64,000 nt of DNA from Chelatococcus composti (lineage in GTDB: Bacteria; Pseudomonadota; Alphaproteobacteria; Rhizobiales; Beijerinckiaceae). The DNA lies in the NCBI RefSeq assembly GCF_014201415.1, contig NZ_JACHEH010000004.1, positions 434,001 through 498,000 on the forward strand. Direction: 5' to 3'. This document shows, piece after piece, positions 18,695 to 28,162 of the stretch. The position numbers and the translations under genes are program-made. The notes below the pieces were generated by a model. The model was not told where the DNA came from, ran no database searches, and saw only the letters and a list, made by a program, of their open reading frames with translations. Each line of letters begins with the position of its first letter. Position 1 is the first letter of the stretch.

Positions 18695-19668
18695 GCGACA
18701 CCCCGCTCGTCCTCGCCGTGCCGTCCAAGGGCCGTCTGCAGGAGAACGCCGCCCGCTTCTTCGCCCGCGCCGGCCTCGAGGTGGTGCAATCGCGCGGCGC
18801 GCGCGACTATCGCGGGCACCTCGCCGGTGTGCCGGGCGTGGAGATCGCCTTCCTCTCCGCTTCCGACATCGTCGCCCAGCTCGCCTCCGGCAGCGTCCAT
18901 CTGGGCGTTACGGGCGAGGATCTGGTGCGCGAGGAGATCCCCGATGCGGAGGAGGTCGTCGAGCTGCTGTCGCCGCTCGGATTCGGCCATGCCAACGTGG
19001 TCGTCGCCGCGCCGCAGGCCTGGATCGACGTGCGCACGATGGCCGACCTTGACGACGTCGCCACCGACATGCGCGTGCGCCACGGCCGCAAGATGCGCGT
19101 CGCCACCAAGTACATCAACCTGACGCGCCAGTTCTTCGCTGCCCACGGCATCGCCGACTACCGCATCGTCGAAAGTCTCGGCGCAACGGAGGGGGCGCCC
19201 GCGACGGGCGCGGCGGAGATCATCGTCGACATCACGACGACCGGCGCCACGCTGGCCGCCAATGCGCTCAAGGTCCTCGACGACGGCATCATCCTGCGCT
19301 CCGAGGCCAACCTCGTCGCCTCTCTCCGTGCGCCGTGGAGCGAGACGGCCCGCGCGGCCGCGCGTACGATCCTCACCCGCATCGCGGCGGAGGAGGAGGC
19401 CCGCACGACGCGCGAGCTGACGGCGCGCGTGGGGACACTCACTCCCGAGCTCGAGCGCGAGATCGTCGAGGGGCACGGCGGGCGCCTGCCCTTCGGCGGA
19501 CCGGACGAGCGCGGGATGCTGACCGTCCACTGCCCGGCCGACCAGGTCTTCGCGCTCGCCGCGCTGCTGGCGGACAACGGCGCCGAGCCCGTTACGGTGC
19601 GCGCGCTCGACTATGTCTTCCGCGCCAGCAACCCGTTGAGCGAGCGGCTGTTCGCCCGCCTCGGCTGA
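18691..19668 (+). CDS. hisG: ATP phosphoribosyltransferase
   Basis: 325 residues. HisG condenses ATP and PRPP in the first step of histidine synthesis. The N-terminal [46 protein letters not shown] and the PRPP-binding [24 protein letters not shown] are conserved. HisZ-dependent short forms are about 210-230 residues; this protein has roughly 100 more at the C-terminus ([22 protein letters not shown] onward), as in some alphaproteobacteria that nevertheless have HisZ. It starts inside the hisZ stop codon. No other his genes of the pathway are nearby. Confidence 0.94.
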   Translation: MSDTPLVLAVPSKGRLQENAARFFARAGLEVVQSRGARDYRGHLAGVPGVEIAFLSASDIVAQLASGSVHLGVTGEDLVREEIPDAEEVVELLSPLGFGHANVVVAAPQAWIDVRTMADLDDVATDMRVRHGRKMRVATKYINLTRQFFAAHGIADYRIVESLGATEGAPATGAAEIIVDITTTGATLAANALKVLDDGIILRSEANLVASLRAPWSETARAAARTILTRIAAEEEARTTRELTARVGTLTPELEREIVEGHGGRLPFGGPDERGMLTVHCPADQVFALAALLADNGAEPVTVRALDYVFRASNPLSERLFARLG

Positions 19669-19838
19669 GGCGCCTGGCCGCCACACCTTTGCCGTCAAGG
19701 CGCATAGATTCGTGCGGTCAAGCCGGCCATTGCGGCCGCACGCAGCGGCGTTTATGGTCGCGCCGTTCCATGGATCGTCGGCTCGATGACGGCTACCCGG
19801 GCACGGGCGCCGCATCATACCGGTGAGGGGGAGAGCAA

Positions 19839-20330
19839 GTGTTGTCTCGTTCGTCCGTTCGTTTCTGCGTGCTCGGCGCAATCGCGCTCGCCATGGCCGC
19901 CCCCGCGCTCGCGCAGACGCGGCCCGGCAAGCCTGCCAATGCGGCCCAGGAGGCGCGCGAGAAGGAGCGGCAAACCAACGTGCCGCAACAGACGGAGAAG
20001 CAGTTCCCCGTCGGCACGACCTGGGTGGCAGTCAGCCTCAACGACAAACCCTATACCGGCGACCGGCCCGGCTTCTCGCTCGATTCCCAGTATCGCGCCC
20101 GCGGCTTCGGCATGTGCAACACCTACTCGGCCACGGCCTATCCGCTGCGCGACCAGGGCTTCGCCGTCGGCCCGCTGGCCATGACGAAGAAGGATTGCGG
20201 CAAGCAGGTGATGGCCGCCGAGCGCGCCTTCCTCATTGCCCTGCGCACTGCGCGCAAGTGGGATCTCGTCAACGGCCAGCTCATCTTGACGGGCGGCAGC
20301 GGCACCCTGCGCTTCGAGCGCGTGCTCTGA
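19839..20330 (+). CDS. Secreted META-domain protein
   Basis: 163 residues with a GTG start at 19839 preceded by GGGGGAGA at 6 nt. The N-terminus is a signal peptide (VRFCVLGAIALAMAAPALAQ, cleavage after A-L-A). The mature domain has the META/HslJ pattern: GTTWVAVSLNDKP near the start, F-G-M-C-N-T-Y-S-A-T in the middle, VGPLAMTKKDCGKQVMAAERAFL, and a C-terminal LILTGGSGTLRFERV. META-domain proteins are periplasmic or outer-membrane proteins of uncertain role, some linked to heat or antibiotic stress. Two cysteines (C-N-T and D-C-G) could form a disulfide. It stands alone between hisG and the ABC exporter. Confidence 0.85.
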   Translation: MLSRSSVRFCVLGAIALAMAAPALAQTRPGKPANAAQEAREKERQTNVPQQTEKQFPVGTTWVAVSLNDKPYTGDRPGFSLDSQYRARGFGMCNTYSATAYPLRDQGFAVGPLAMTKKDCGKQVMAAERAFLIALRTARKWDLVNGQLILTGGSGTLRFERVL

Positions 20331-20333
20331 GCG

Positions 20334-20356
20334 ACCGGGGCGCTCGAGCCCCCGGT
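20334..20356 (+). terminator. Hairpin after the META-domain gene
   Basis: ACCGGGG (20334-20340) and CCCCGGT (20350-20356) form a perfect 7-bp stem with a 9-nt loop, four bases after the stop of the META-domain gene. No uniform T run follows, only a T-rich patch about 18 bases later, so it is at best a weak intrinsic terminator. It also lies between two convergent genes. Confidence 0.35.
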
Positions 20357-20512
20357 TCGCCACGACGTTTTTCAGCCAGCACCTGCGGACGTCGCATGCG
20401 GCGCGTGTCGAACAGCTCGGCCGACGAGGCGCGAGACGTCCGCGCCGATGCGCCGGCGCGCCCCGCGCAACTGCCCGCCGGCCCGCCTGCCGAGGCAAGC
20501 CGTTGAGGCTGT

Positions 20513-22615
20513 TCAGCCGGCCGGCACCGGCACCCGCTCCGTCTCCACCGGCCGCGACACGCCGTCCTCCATCGGCTGCAGGTCGATGCGCCGTGCGTGG
20601 AAGGCCGCAAGCGTCGAGCGATGGCCGATGGAAACGATAGTGGTGTCGGGCAGCATCGTGGCGATGGCCTTGTAGACAAGGCGCTCGCTCTTTTCATCGA
20701 GGGCTGAGGAGGCCTCGTCGAGGAGCAGCCAGTCCGGCTTTGCGAGCAGGGCCCGCGCGATGGCGAGACGCTGCTGCTCGCCGCCGGAGAGGCGCTGCCC
20801 CCAGTTCTCGTCGTCATCCAGCCGATCTATCAGCGCCGGCAGACCGACAGTGGCGAGGACCGCCTTGATGACGGCATCGTCGTAGGTGCCGGCAACGGCG
20901 GGATAGGAGATGGCGTCGCGCAGGTTGCCTTGCGGGATGTAGGGCCGCTGCGGCAGCAGCATCACCGTGCGCCCCTCGGGCACGTCGACCTCGCCCGAGC
21001 CATAGGGCCAGATGCCGGCGAGCGCGCGGAACAGCGTCGACTTGCCCGAACCTGACGGCCCATTGACCAGCACCGGCTCGCCGGCCTTCAGGTCGAGGCG
21101 GTCGATCTCCAGGATCCGCTGGCCATTCGGCAGGTCGATCTTGAGATTGCGGATGGCGAGCGCATTGTCCGGCGCCTGCTTGCGCTCGATGTGGGGCGGC
21201 ACCGTGCCGATCGTCTCGGCCCGGCCCATCGCCTCCTCGAAGGTCACGAGACGATCGACCGTCGCCTTGTAGGACGCCAGCGTCGTATAGGCGGAGATGA
21301 AGAACGACAGGGACGCGTTGACCTGGTTGAAGGCTTGTGCGCCCTGCTGCAGCTGCCCCAGGGTAATCCGCTCCAGGAAGAAATACGGCCCCATGAACAG
21401 ATAGGGGAAGGCGACGCTCATCTGCTGCCACGAGAAGCGGAAGCCCTCGATCTTGAGGCGGCGCTTGAGGATGTCGATGACGTTGGTGATGACGTCCGCG
21501 AAGCTGCCGCGCAGGTTCGCCTTTTCCGCATCCGCGCCGCGCAGCAGCGCGACCTGCTCGCCGTATTCGCGCAGGCGCGCCAGCGAGAAGCGGAAGTTTG
21601 CCTCGAACTTCTCCTGCAGGAAATCGAGCCGGATGAGCGGACGGCCGATGAGGTGCGTCAGAACGGTGCCGACGAGCGAATAGGCCGCGGCGACCCAGAC
21701 GAGCAGACCCGGAACGACGACGGCGGTGCCGGGAAAGGTGAAGCCCTCGGACAGGCCCCACAGCAACACCGTGAAGGAGACGAGGGTCGCCAGCTGCGCC
21801 ATCATCTGTGTCGACAGCGTCATCGTGCTCGCGATGAAGGACGCAACGTCAACCGAGATGCGCTGGTCGGGGTTGTCCGCATTCTGCCCCGCGACGCCCA
21901 TCTTGTAGTGCGTGGAACGGTCGAGCCAGCGTGAGAAATAGTGTTCCGTCAGCCACTGGCGCCAGCGGATGCGGAAGATTGTGTCGACGGTGAAGTCGAG
22001 CAGCTGGAAGATGATCCAGAACACCAGAAGCGGGATGAACACCCACCAGATCTGATACCAGAAGGCATCCGCATTCTTGTTCTGGAGCGCATCGAACAGG
22101 TCGCGATACCAGAGGTTGAACTTGATGTTGAGGCCGACCTGCACGAAGTTCGTGGCAATGATGATGGCAACCATCGCCACCGCCACCCGCCCCTCGGAGC
22201 CGAAGAGTCGGCCGAACCAGCCGAAATTCTCAGCCCCGCTGCGCACCGAATAGAAATAGGGGTCTGCGAGGTTCGTGATCGTCCGCACGACCGGGACGAA
22301 CGAGACCCCGTAGACGAGCGCCGCGAAGGAGACGGAAGCGGTGGCCATGAAGGCCGGGGGAACGAGCGCTTCCAGCGCCTCCGGCACGAGGCCGAAACTC
22401 GCAAGCGTCTTTGCCCCGGCGACCAGGAGGTAGCCGAGGGCGTACATGCCCATGAAGATGCGCAGGAAGATTGATATCTCGCGCGCCAGCCAGAGAAGGC
22501 CTGCAAGAATGAAGCCGCTGACCGGCACATAGAGCGGCAGGGCGTTCACCTGCCCCTGCGACAGCGCCAGGAAGGCTGCGGAAGCGACCGCAACAACGAT
22601 GGCTATGAGCTTCAT
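20513..22615 (-). CDS. ABC exporter with fused permease and ATPase, SbmA/YddA-like
   Basis: 700 residues. After four or so N-terminal hydrophobic helices (about residues 1-110) comes an ABC_membrane_2-type permease domain (GWFGRLFGSEGRVAVAMVAI, then NIKFNLWYRDLFDALQNKNADAFWYQ and RWRQWLTEHYFSRWLD), then an ATPase domain with Walker A GPSGSGKST near residue 520, signature L-S-G-G-E-Q-Q-R near 608 and Walker B WLLLDEASSALDE. The NLWYRDLFDALQ and RWRQWLT motifs are those of the SbmA/BacA/YddA family, which moves peptides, vitamin B12 or very long fatty acids across the inner membrane. The N-terminal extension is longer than in E. coli YddA. The groEL terminator lies upstream, so it is probably transcribed on its own. 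Confidence 0.88.
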   Translation of the reverse strand: MKLIAIVVAVASAAFLALSQGQVNALPLYVPVSGFILAGLLWLAREISIFLRIFMGMYALGYLLVAGAKTLASFGLVPEALEALVPPAFMATASVSFAALVYGVSFVPVVRTITNLADPYFYSVRSGAENFGWFGRLFGSEGRVAVAMVAIIIATNFVQVGLNIKFNLWYRDLFDALQNKNADAFWYQIWWVFIPLLVFWIIFQLLDFTVDTIFRIRWRQWLTEHYFSRWLDRSTHYKMGVAGQNADNPDQRISVDVASFIASTMTLSTQMMAQLATLVSFTVLLWGLSEGFTFPGTAVVVPGLLVWVAAAYSLVGTVLTHLIGRPLIRLDFLQEKFEANFRFSLARLREYGEQVALLRGADAEKANLRGSFADVITNVIDILKRRLKIEGFRFSWQQMSVAFPYLFMGPYFFLERITLGQLQQGAQAFNQVNASLSFFISAYTTLASYKATVDRLVTFEEAMGRAETIGTVPPHIERKQAPDNALAIRNLKIDLPNGQRILEIDRLDLKAGEPVLVNGPSGSGKSTLFRALAGIWPYGSGEVDVPEGRTVMLLPQRPYIPQGNLRDAISYPAVAGTYDDAVIKAVLATVGLPALIDRLDDDENWGQRLSGGEQQRLAIARALLAKPDWLLLDEASSALDEKSERLVYKAIATMLPDTTIVSIGHRSTLAAFHARRIDLQPMEDGVSRPVETERVPVPAG

Positions 22616-22770
22616 GAAACCTGCTTGTCCTGCAAGGAGAACCGGCGCTCCGGCCCTCGAAATCAGCCTCGTCTCCTACAGGATTTATGGAGGCGTTGCA
22701 CCTAACGCTTTCGTAAAGTCAGTTTGGCGAAACCGGCATCGCGGCATCTTCTGATTTGCCGCCTGCAACG

Positions 22771-22799
22771 AAAAAGGGCCCGGCGTCGCTGGGCCCTTC
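22771..22799 (-). terminator. Intrinsic terminator of groESL
   Basis: Downstream of the groEL stop on the minus strand the RNA would fold into an AAGGGCCC / GGGCCCTT stem (22774-22781 and 22791-22798, extended by inner G-U and G-C pairs) with a run of T's at its 3' side. It separates groEL from the ABC exporter gene. Confidence 0.85.
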
Positions 22800-22819
22800 T
22801 TGCTTGGTCTGGTGACTTC

Positions 22820-24788
<1,969 letters not shown>

Positions 24789-24841
24789 GAGACGTGTCCT
24801 CTCAAAGAATGCAGCGGAACGCGCTGATCATGCGGGGTCCG

Positions 24842-24868
24842 TTAGCACTCTGCGAGGAAGAGTGCTAA
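24842..24868 (-). promoter_or_regulatory. CIRCE element (HrcA operator) of groESL
   Basis: TTAGCACTC (24842-24850) and GAGTGCTAA (24860-24868) form a perfect 9-bp inverted repeat with a 9-bp spacer, exactly the CIRCE consensus. HrcA binds it and represses chaperonin genes until heat shock. It lies 53 bases before the groES start and just after the promoter at 24880-24908, so bound HrcA would block initiation or early transcription. hrcA itself is not in the window. Confidence 0.96.
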
Positions 24869-25182
24869 GGCTCGGGCCGAAATAGGCAGGCATCGGTGGA
24901 GAGTCAAGGAGCCGGCGGAGAAATTCGGCGCAGCGGCACGCCAGGGGCCTCGCCAGACCGGACTTCTTCGCGGCGATGGTTAACGGTGGGGCCTGCCGCC
25001 CTGCAGCCGCGTCATTCAACGCCGGAGCAGCAGCGCCCGGCGCGAATGCGCGAAGGGCAGAGCCCCGTGGGACCCTGCCCTCCCGTCGCGCACACATCGC
25101 ATGCGCCGGCGCATTTCGCAAGAAAAGGATTGTCCGGGCGGCCGCGCGGCTCGCAGCGAAGAGGTCGCAAGGAAGCAGTCTG
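24869..25182. other. 314-base gap upstream of groESL
   Basis: The groESL promoter occupies bases 24880-24908. I see no supported gene, repeat or hairpin in the rest (24909-25182). Small open frames cross it on both strands, but none has a ribosome site or family-like content, and one overlaps the CIRCE. Confidence 0.7.
24880..24908 (-). promoter_or_regulatory. Heat-shock (RpoH-type) promoter of groESL
   Basis: On the minus strand CTTGAC (24903-24908) is followed after 16 nt by CCTATTT (24880-24886), matching the alphaproteobacterial RpoH pattern CTTG-N16/17-CYTATNT and also acceptable to the housekeeping sigma factor. The start point should fall about 10 bases further, next to the CIRCE. The groESL operon is therefore doubly controlled, by sigma-32 and by HrcA. 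Confidence 0.72.
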
Positions 25183-25479
25183 CTATTGATATGCCTGCGA
25201 CAGAGCGTCCCTCAAGCGGGACAGATCGTTCACCAGCTGGGTCAACCGGGCCATCTCCGGATTCTGCAGCGCCCCGCGCCTCTCCACGCCTGCCAGCAGC
25301 TGCGCCAGCTCCCCCAAGCGCTGTGCGAGCTCGCGCGCCTGCGGCCCCTGCTCTTTCGCCGTCATATTCATCAGTTCCCGGAGGCGATGGCTCGCCAGCC
25401 GGACGACGGCCGACAGTTCAGCCTCGTGACGCTCATCCCCGGCCGCCGGCGGGAGCGAGGCAGAACCACTGTCGACCAT
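25183..25479 (-). CDS. Small helical protein C of the Gln/Leu-rich cluster
   Basis: 98 residues from the ATG at 25479, chosen because GGGAGA lies 6 nt upstream; an in-frame upstream start at 25578 would overlap the preceding gene. After a short polar head (MVDSGSASLPPAAGDERHEA) the rest is predicted helix with heptad-like leucines (ELSAVVRLASHRLRELMNM; ELAQRLGELAQLLAGVE; MARLTQLVNDLSRLRDALSQA), so a coiled-coil or helical bundle is likely. No signal peptide or membrane segment. It is the last of three small genes on the minus strand (26090 to 25183). I do not recognise the family. The helices share the Gln/Leu-rich character of the two genes upstream. Confidence 0.6.
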   Translation of the reverse strand: MVDSGSASLPPAAGDERHEAELSAVVRLASHRLRELMNMTAKEQGPQARELAQRLGELAQLLAGVERRGALQNPEMARLTQLVNDLSRLRDALSQAYQ

Positions 25480-25558
25480 GGGCTTCTCCCTGACTGGACC
25501 GGAGGCCGGCCGCGCCACCCCGCCACTCAACGGACTGGCGCGACCGGGAAGCAATCGG

Positions 25559-25837
25559 TCAGAACGGGCCCACGCCACCGGCCAGACGGAAATTGGCCGT
25601 CAGGCCCGTCAGCCTGAGATCGTCGCGGCGCCCGCCATTGCTTCCGCACGACGAGTGACTCTGGCTGTTGCCGCAGCACTGCGACCGGCCCGCGGCCTGC
25701 AGTAGCTGCTGCAGCAGCTCCATGAGCTGCGACAGCTGTTGCAGCTGCCGCGCCTGCTGCAGGGCGCTCATGAAGTCGCTGCGGCCGATACTGCCAGCAC
25801 CGCAGCCCGAACCGATGGATTGAACTCTACAAGACAT
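25559..25837 (-). CDS. Small Gln/Leu/Cys-rich protein B
   Basis: 92 residues from ATG 25837, preceded by GAGG at 7 nt. It has an N-terminal MSCRVQSIGSGCGAGSIG with two cysteines, a central Gln/Leu-rich amphipathic helix (ALQQARQLQQLSQLMELL then QQLLQAAG), a Cys/Ser/Gly-rich segment (SQCCGNSQSHSSCGSNGG) and a tail (RRDDLRLTGLTANFRLAGG). No signal peptide. The layout of short Cys-containing head, helix, then Cys cluster and charged R-D-D element recalls the C-terminal part of the repeat protein at 47036-47767, but this is a visual comparison only. The gene lies 97 bases after gene A. Function unknown. Confidence 0.6.
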   Translation of the reverse strand: MSCRVQSIGSGCGAGSIGRSDFMSALQQARQLQQLSQLMELLQQLLQAAGRSQCCGNSQSHSSCGSNGGRRDDLRLTGLTANFRLAGGVGPF

Positions 25838-25934
25838 TGTAAAACCTCATCGAATAATCGTCGAGAAGGCACGAGCCGAGGATCAAACGTCCGTCGTTGC
25901 ACGCTCGCGCCAGCGCCGCTTCAGCTGCGCCATG

Positions 25935-26090
25935 TCACTTCTGGACAGTCTGGAGCTGCTGCGCCTGCAGCAGGAGCTGGGCAAGCAGTTCCTGGAAATC
26001 TTCTGCGGTCCGCTGCTGTTTCTGGACGTCCTGCACGCCGGGAACGCATGCGGTAGAAGCCGCTTTATTCTGGCAACCTTGGCAAGCCAT
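25935..26090 (-). CDS. 51-residue Gln/Leu-rich peptide A with a CxxC head
   Basis: This short frame runs from ATG 26090 to the stop at 25935 on the minus strand and gives 51 residues: MACQGCQNKAASTACVPG, then VQDVQKQQRTAEDFQELL and AQLLLQAQQLQTVQK. A good AGAGG site lies 6 nt before the ATG, downstream of an AT-rich leader. The C-x-x-C pair and a third cysteine at the head are followed by a Gln/Leu-rich amphipathic helix. CAG and CTG codons are complementary, so a Gln/Leu-rich frame also exists on the plus strand here; the ribosome site and the Cys-rich start favour the minus strand. Unknown function; first gene of the A-B-C set. Confidence 0.55.
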   Translation of the reverse strand: MACQGCQNKAASTACVPGVQDVQKQQRTAEDFQELLAQLLLQAQQLQTVQK

Positions 26091-26316
26091 TACACACCTC
26101 TCAAATATCCGTATTTCTGGTGATATATCTTACATAAGTGAGCAGGATGAACCACTTTAACGGAGATATATTTTCATCTGCTCACGCTTCATGATGAATT
26201 GACCAGATTATCTATTCAACTGCTATAAATCAACGACCGGTAAACTCATAATTTCTGCTTGCACGGGGGCGGACCGGGAGGGATTGCGCGCTGCAGTTCC
26301 TGGCTGCCACAGCCCC
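26091..26316 (-). promoter_or_regulatory. AT-rich leader of the small-protein cluster
   Basis: Between the EamA gene stop (26317) and peptide A (26090) the composition drops sharply from the GC-rich background: stretches such as TTGATTTATAGCAG, AATAGATAATCTGG and AAATATATCTCCG occur on the minus strand. It probably holds the promoter of the small-protein genes; I cannot fix the -10 and -35 boxes with confidence. AT-rich upstream DNA in such a genome often marks foreign origin or silencing by a nucleoid protein. Confidence 0.5.
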
Positions 26317-27156
26317 TCATCGGCGTGCTGTCACCATCGCGCCGACGACGATCAGCGCGCTGCCGGCGAGCATCTGCAGGGAGGGCACTTCTCGGAAGCC
26401 GAGATAACCGAGCGCCATCGCCCAGACGAGCGCCGTGTATTCGAGCGGCGCGAGGCGGGCCGCCTCCACGCGGGCGAAGGCCGTGGCGAGGATGAGGTGG
26501 CCGAAGGTGCCGAGGCAGCCGATGGCGAGGAAGAGCCACAGGTCCGGTACTGCGGGGGTCGTCCACACGGCGCTGGCGGGCACGGCGAGCAAGAGCGCCG
26601 GCCCGATGTTCTGGAAGAAGATGATGGTCTCAACGCCGTCGCGTGTCGTCCGTGCGCGCAGCATGACCATCGACAGCGCATAGGTCACGGCGGAGACGAG
26701 GGCGGCGGCGATGCCGCTCCACGAGCGCTCGCCGCCCGAGGTGCCGGAGCCAAGGACGATGACCGCCATGCCGGCAAGACCGGCGAGCAGCGCCACAATG
26801 ATGCGTCCGTCGATACGCTCGCCGAGCAGGACGACACCGAACAACGCGATGAAGATGGGGGCGAGGAAGGCCAGCGCCTGCGCCTCCGCAAGCGGCAGGC
26901 GGCCGAGGGCGTAGAAGAAGGAACTCGCCGTGACAACGACGAGCAGCGCACGCCAGCTGTTGGCGACGACCGTCTCGCGCGAGGGCCAGCCCGGCCTGCG
27001 CACGGCGAGCACCGCGCCAGCGAAAAGCGTGCCGAAAGCAAAGCGCAGGAAGGTGATTTCGAATGTGGGGTAGCGCGCGGCAACCACCTTGATGAGCGCA
27101 TCCATGCTCGACAGGAGCGCAATACCCAGGACTGCGCGGCCGAAGGCGCTCCCCAT
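26317..27156 (-). CDS. EamA/DMT-family transporter
   Basis: 279 residues from ATG 27156, preceded by GGAGA at 5 nt; the frame stays open upstream but that part overlaps cheZ. Ten hydrophobic helices are visible in two EamA repeats (from AVLGIALLSSMDALIKVVA and ending LAGSALIVVGAMVTA). The first repeat has ALIKVVAARYPTFEITFLRF, the second WSGIAAALVSAVTYALSMVML. Members export amino acids, nucleosides or drugs across the inner membrane; the substrate is unknown. It starts 25 bases after the cheZ stop in the same orientation, so the two may be co-transcribed although they seem unrelated. Confidence 0.9.
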   Translation of the reverse strand: MGSAFGRAVLGIALLSSMDALIKVVAARYPTFEITFLRFAFGTLFAGAVLAVRRPGWPSRETVVANSWRALLVVVTASSFFYALGRLPLAEAQALAFLAPIFIALFGVVLLGERIDGRIIVALLAGLAGMAVIVLGSGTSGGERSWSGIAAALVSAVTYALSMVMLRARTTRDGVETIIFFQNIGPALLLAVPASAVWTTPAVPDLWLFLAIGCLGTFGHLILATAFARVEAARLAPLEYTALVWAMALGYLGFREVPSLQMLAGSALIVVGAMVTARR

Positions 27157-27181
27157 CGCCGTCTCCGTGCGCCCGCGGCGG

Positions 27182-27919
27182 CTACGCGAAGTAGGAATCG
27201 ATCTCGTCCTGCTGCAGGTGTCCGGGTGCGCCGGCAACGGCCGGGCCGTTCATGAGCTGCGAGTCGTTCGCCGCCCGGCGTGAGGTCATCAGGTCGGGCG
27301 TCACCTGCACGATCGACGCCATCTCGTCGAGGTGCGCCGCCAGCTCCTCGAGCTGCCGCCGCATCTTGGCGACGCGCTGCTGCGTCAAATCCTGGTAGTT
27401 GCAGGCCTCGTAGAGCTTGATGAGCTGGCCCATGATGGTCTCGGCCGAGCGGACGTTCTCCGGATGGCCGCTCTGCTTCAGCCGGCGCGCCTCGCCGGCG
27501 ATGACCTCGGCCGCGCCCAGAATATCGCCGGCGGCGTGGGCTGTCTCGTCTCCCACCGCGCCCAGTTCCTGCAGCATCATGCGGGCGACGCAGCTGTCGC
27601 CCCAACCGTGACGGAGAGCGGCGAGCTCCTGCCGCAACGACGCGAGCTTGCCCTGCAGGTTCGCAACCTCCTGGGCGAGGCGCGCCACCTCGGCCGCCTC
27701 CCTCCGGTAGTCGTCCATCAGCTCGAGCGCCTGCCGCTGGATGGGCCGGAACATCTCCAGCATCTCGCGGATGTCGTCGAGCGCCGCCATGATCTGGGCC
27801 CGGCTCGTGTCCACGCGCGGCACGCGGCGGTCCGCCAAAATGCGTTCTCGCCGGTCGATGCGCATGACGTCGAGGACGGTCACATTGCGATAGCGCGCAC
27901 GTGCAGGAAGCGTCGACAT
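27182..27919 (-). CDS. cheZ: CheZ-type CheY-P phosphatase
   Basis: 245 residues from ATG 27919. The long helical middle contains KLYEACNYQDLTQQRVAKMR at about 168-187, which matches the catalytic helix of CheZ: Asp177 and Gln181 in D-L-T-Q-Q correspond to E. coli Asp143 and Gln147. The C-terminus LQQDEIDSYFA (235-245) matches the CheY-binding tail of CheZ. CheZ removes phosphate from CheY-P and so resets the flagellar signal. The protein would act with the CheY encoded at 32423-32806. The open frame runs upstream without a ribosome site, so 27919 is preferred. CheZ is less common in alphaproteobacteria than in gammaproteobacteria, though clear examples exist. Confidence 0.85.
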   Translation of the reverse strand: MSTLPARARYRNVTVLDVMRIDRRERILADRRVPRVDTSRAQIMAALDDIREMLEMFRPIQRQALELMDDYRREAAEVARLAQEVANLQGKLASLRQELAALRHGWGDSCVARMMLQELGAVGDETAHAAGDILGAAEVIAGEARRLKQSGHPENVRSAETIMGQLIKLYEACNYQDLTQQRVAKMRRQLEELAAHLDEMASIVQVTPDLMTSRRAANDSQLMNGPAVAGAPGHLQQDEIDSYFA

Positions 27920-28162
27920 GATCTGCTCGTCTGGGATGCGGCGGAGGCGCCGCCTTTGCTCAGAGAGCGATTGGTAGCCAAACCGAGCTAAACGATCGTT
28001 AAGGACGCCTCGGTACCGGCTGCTAACCATCGCAACGGAAATCGCCGCCTCTCGGCGGTCCGGGCGGCCGGAAATGCTGCGCTGTTCACCATTTGGCGAG
28101 CCCGCTTCGCAAGTCTCCTGCCCGATTGGCAATCTCAGCCAGCATCGATCGCAGGTGTCGCC

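Noticed and set aside
24828-25121. A 97-codon minus-strand frame upstream of groES
   Set aside because: It runs through the CIRCE and the heat-shock promoter and lacks a ribosome site.
25932-26123. A plus-strand 63-codon frame over peptide A
   Set aside because: No ribosome site at its ATG, while the minus-strand frame has AGAGG at good spacing. The apparent helix is explained by complementary CAG and CTG codons. It stays an alternative with low weight.
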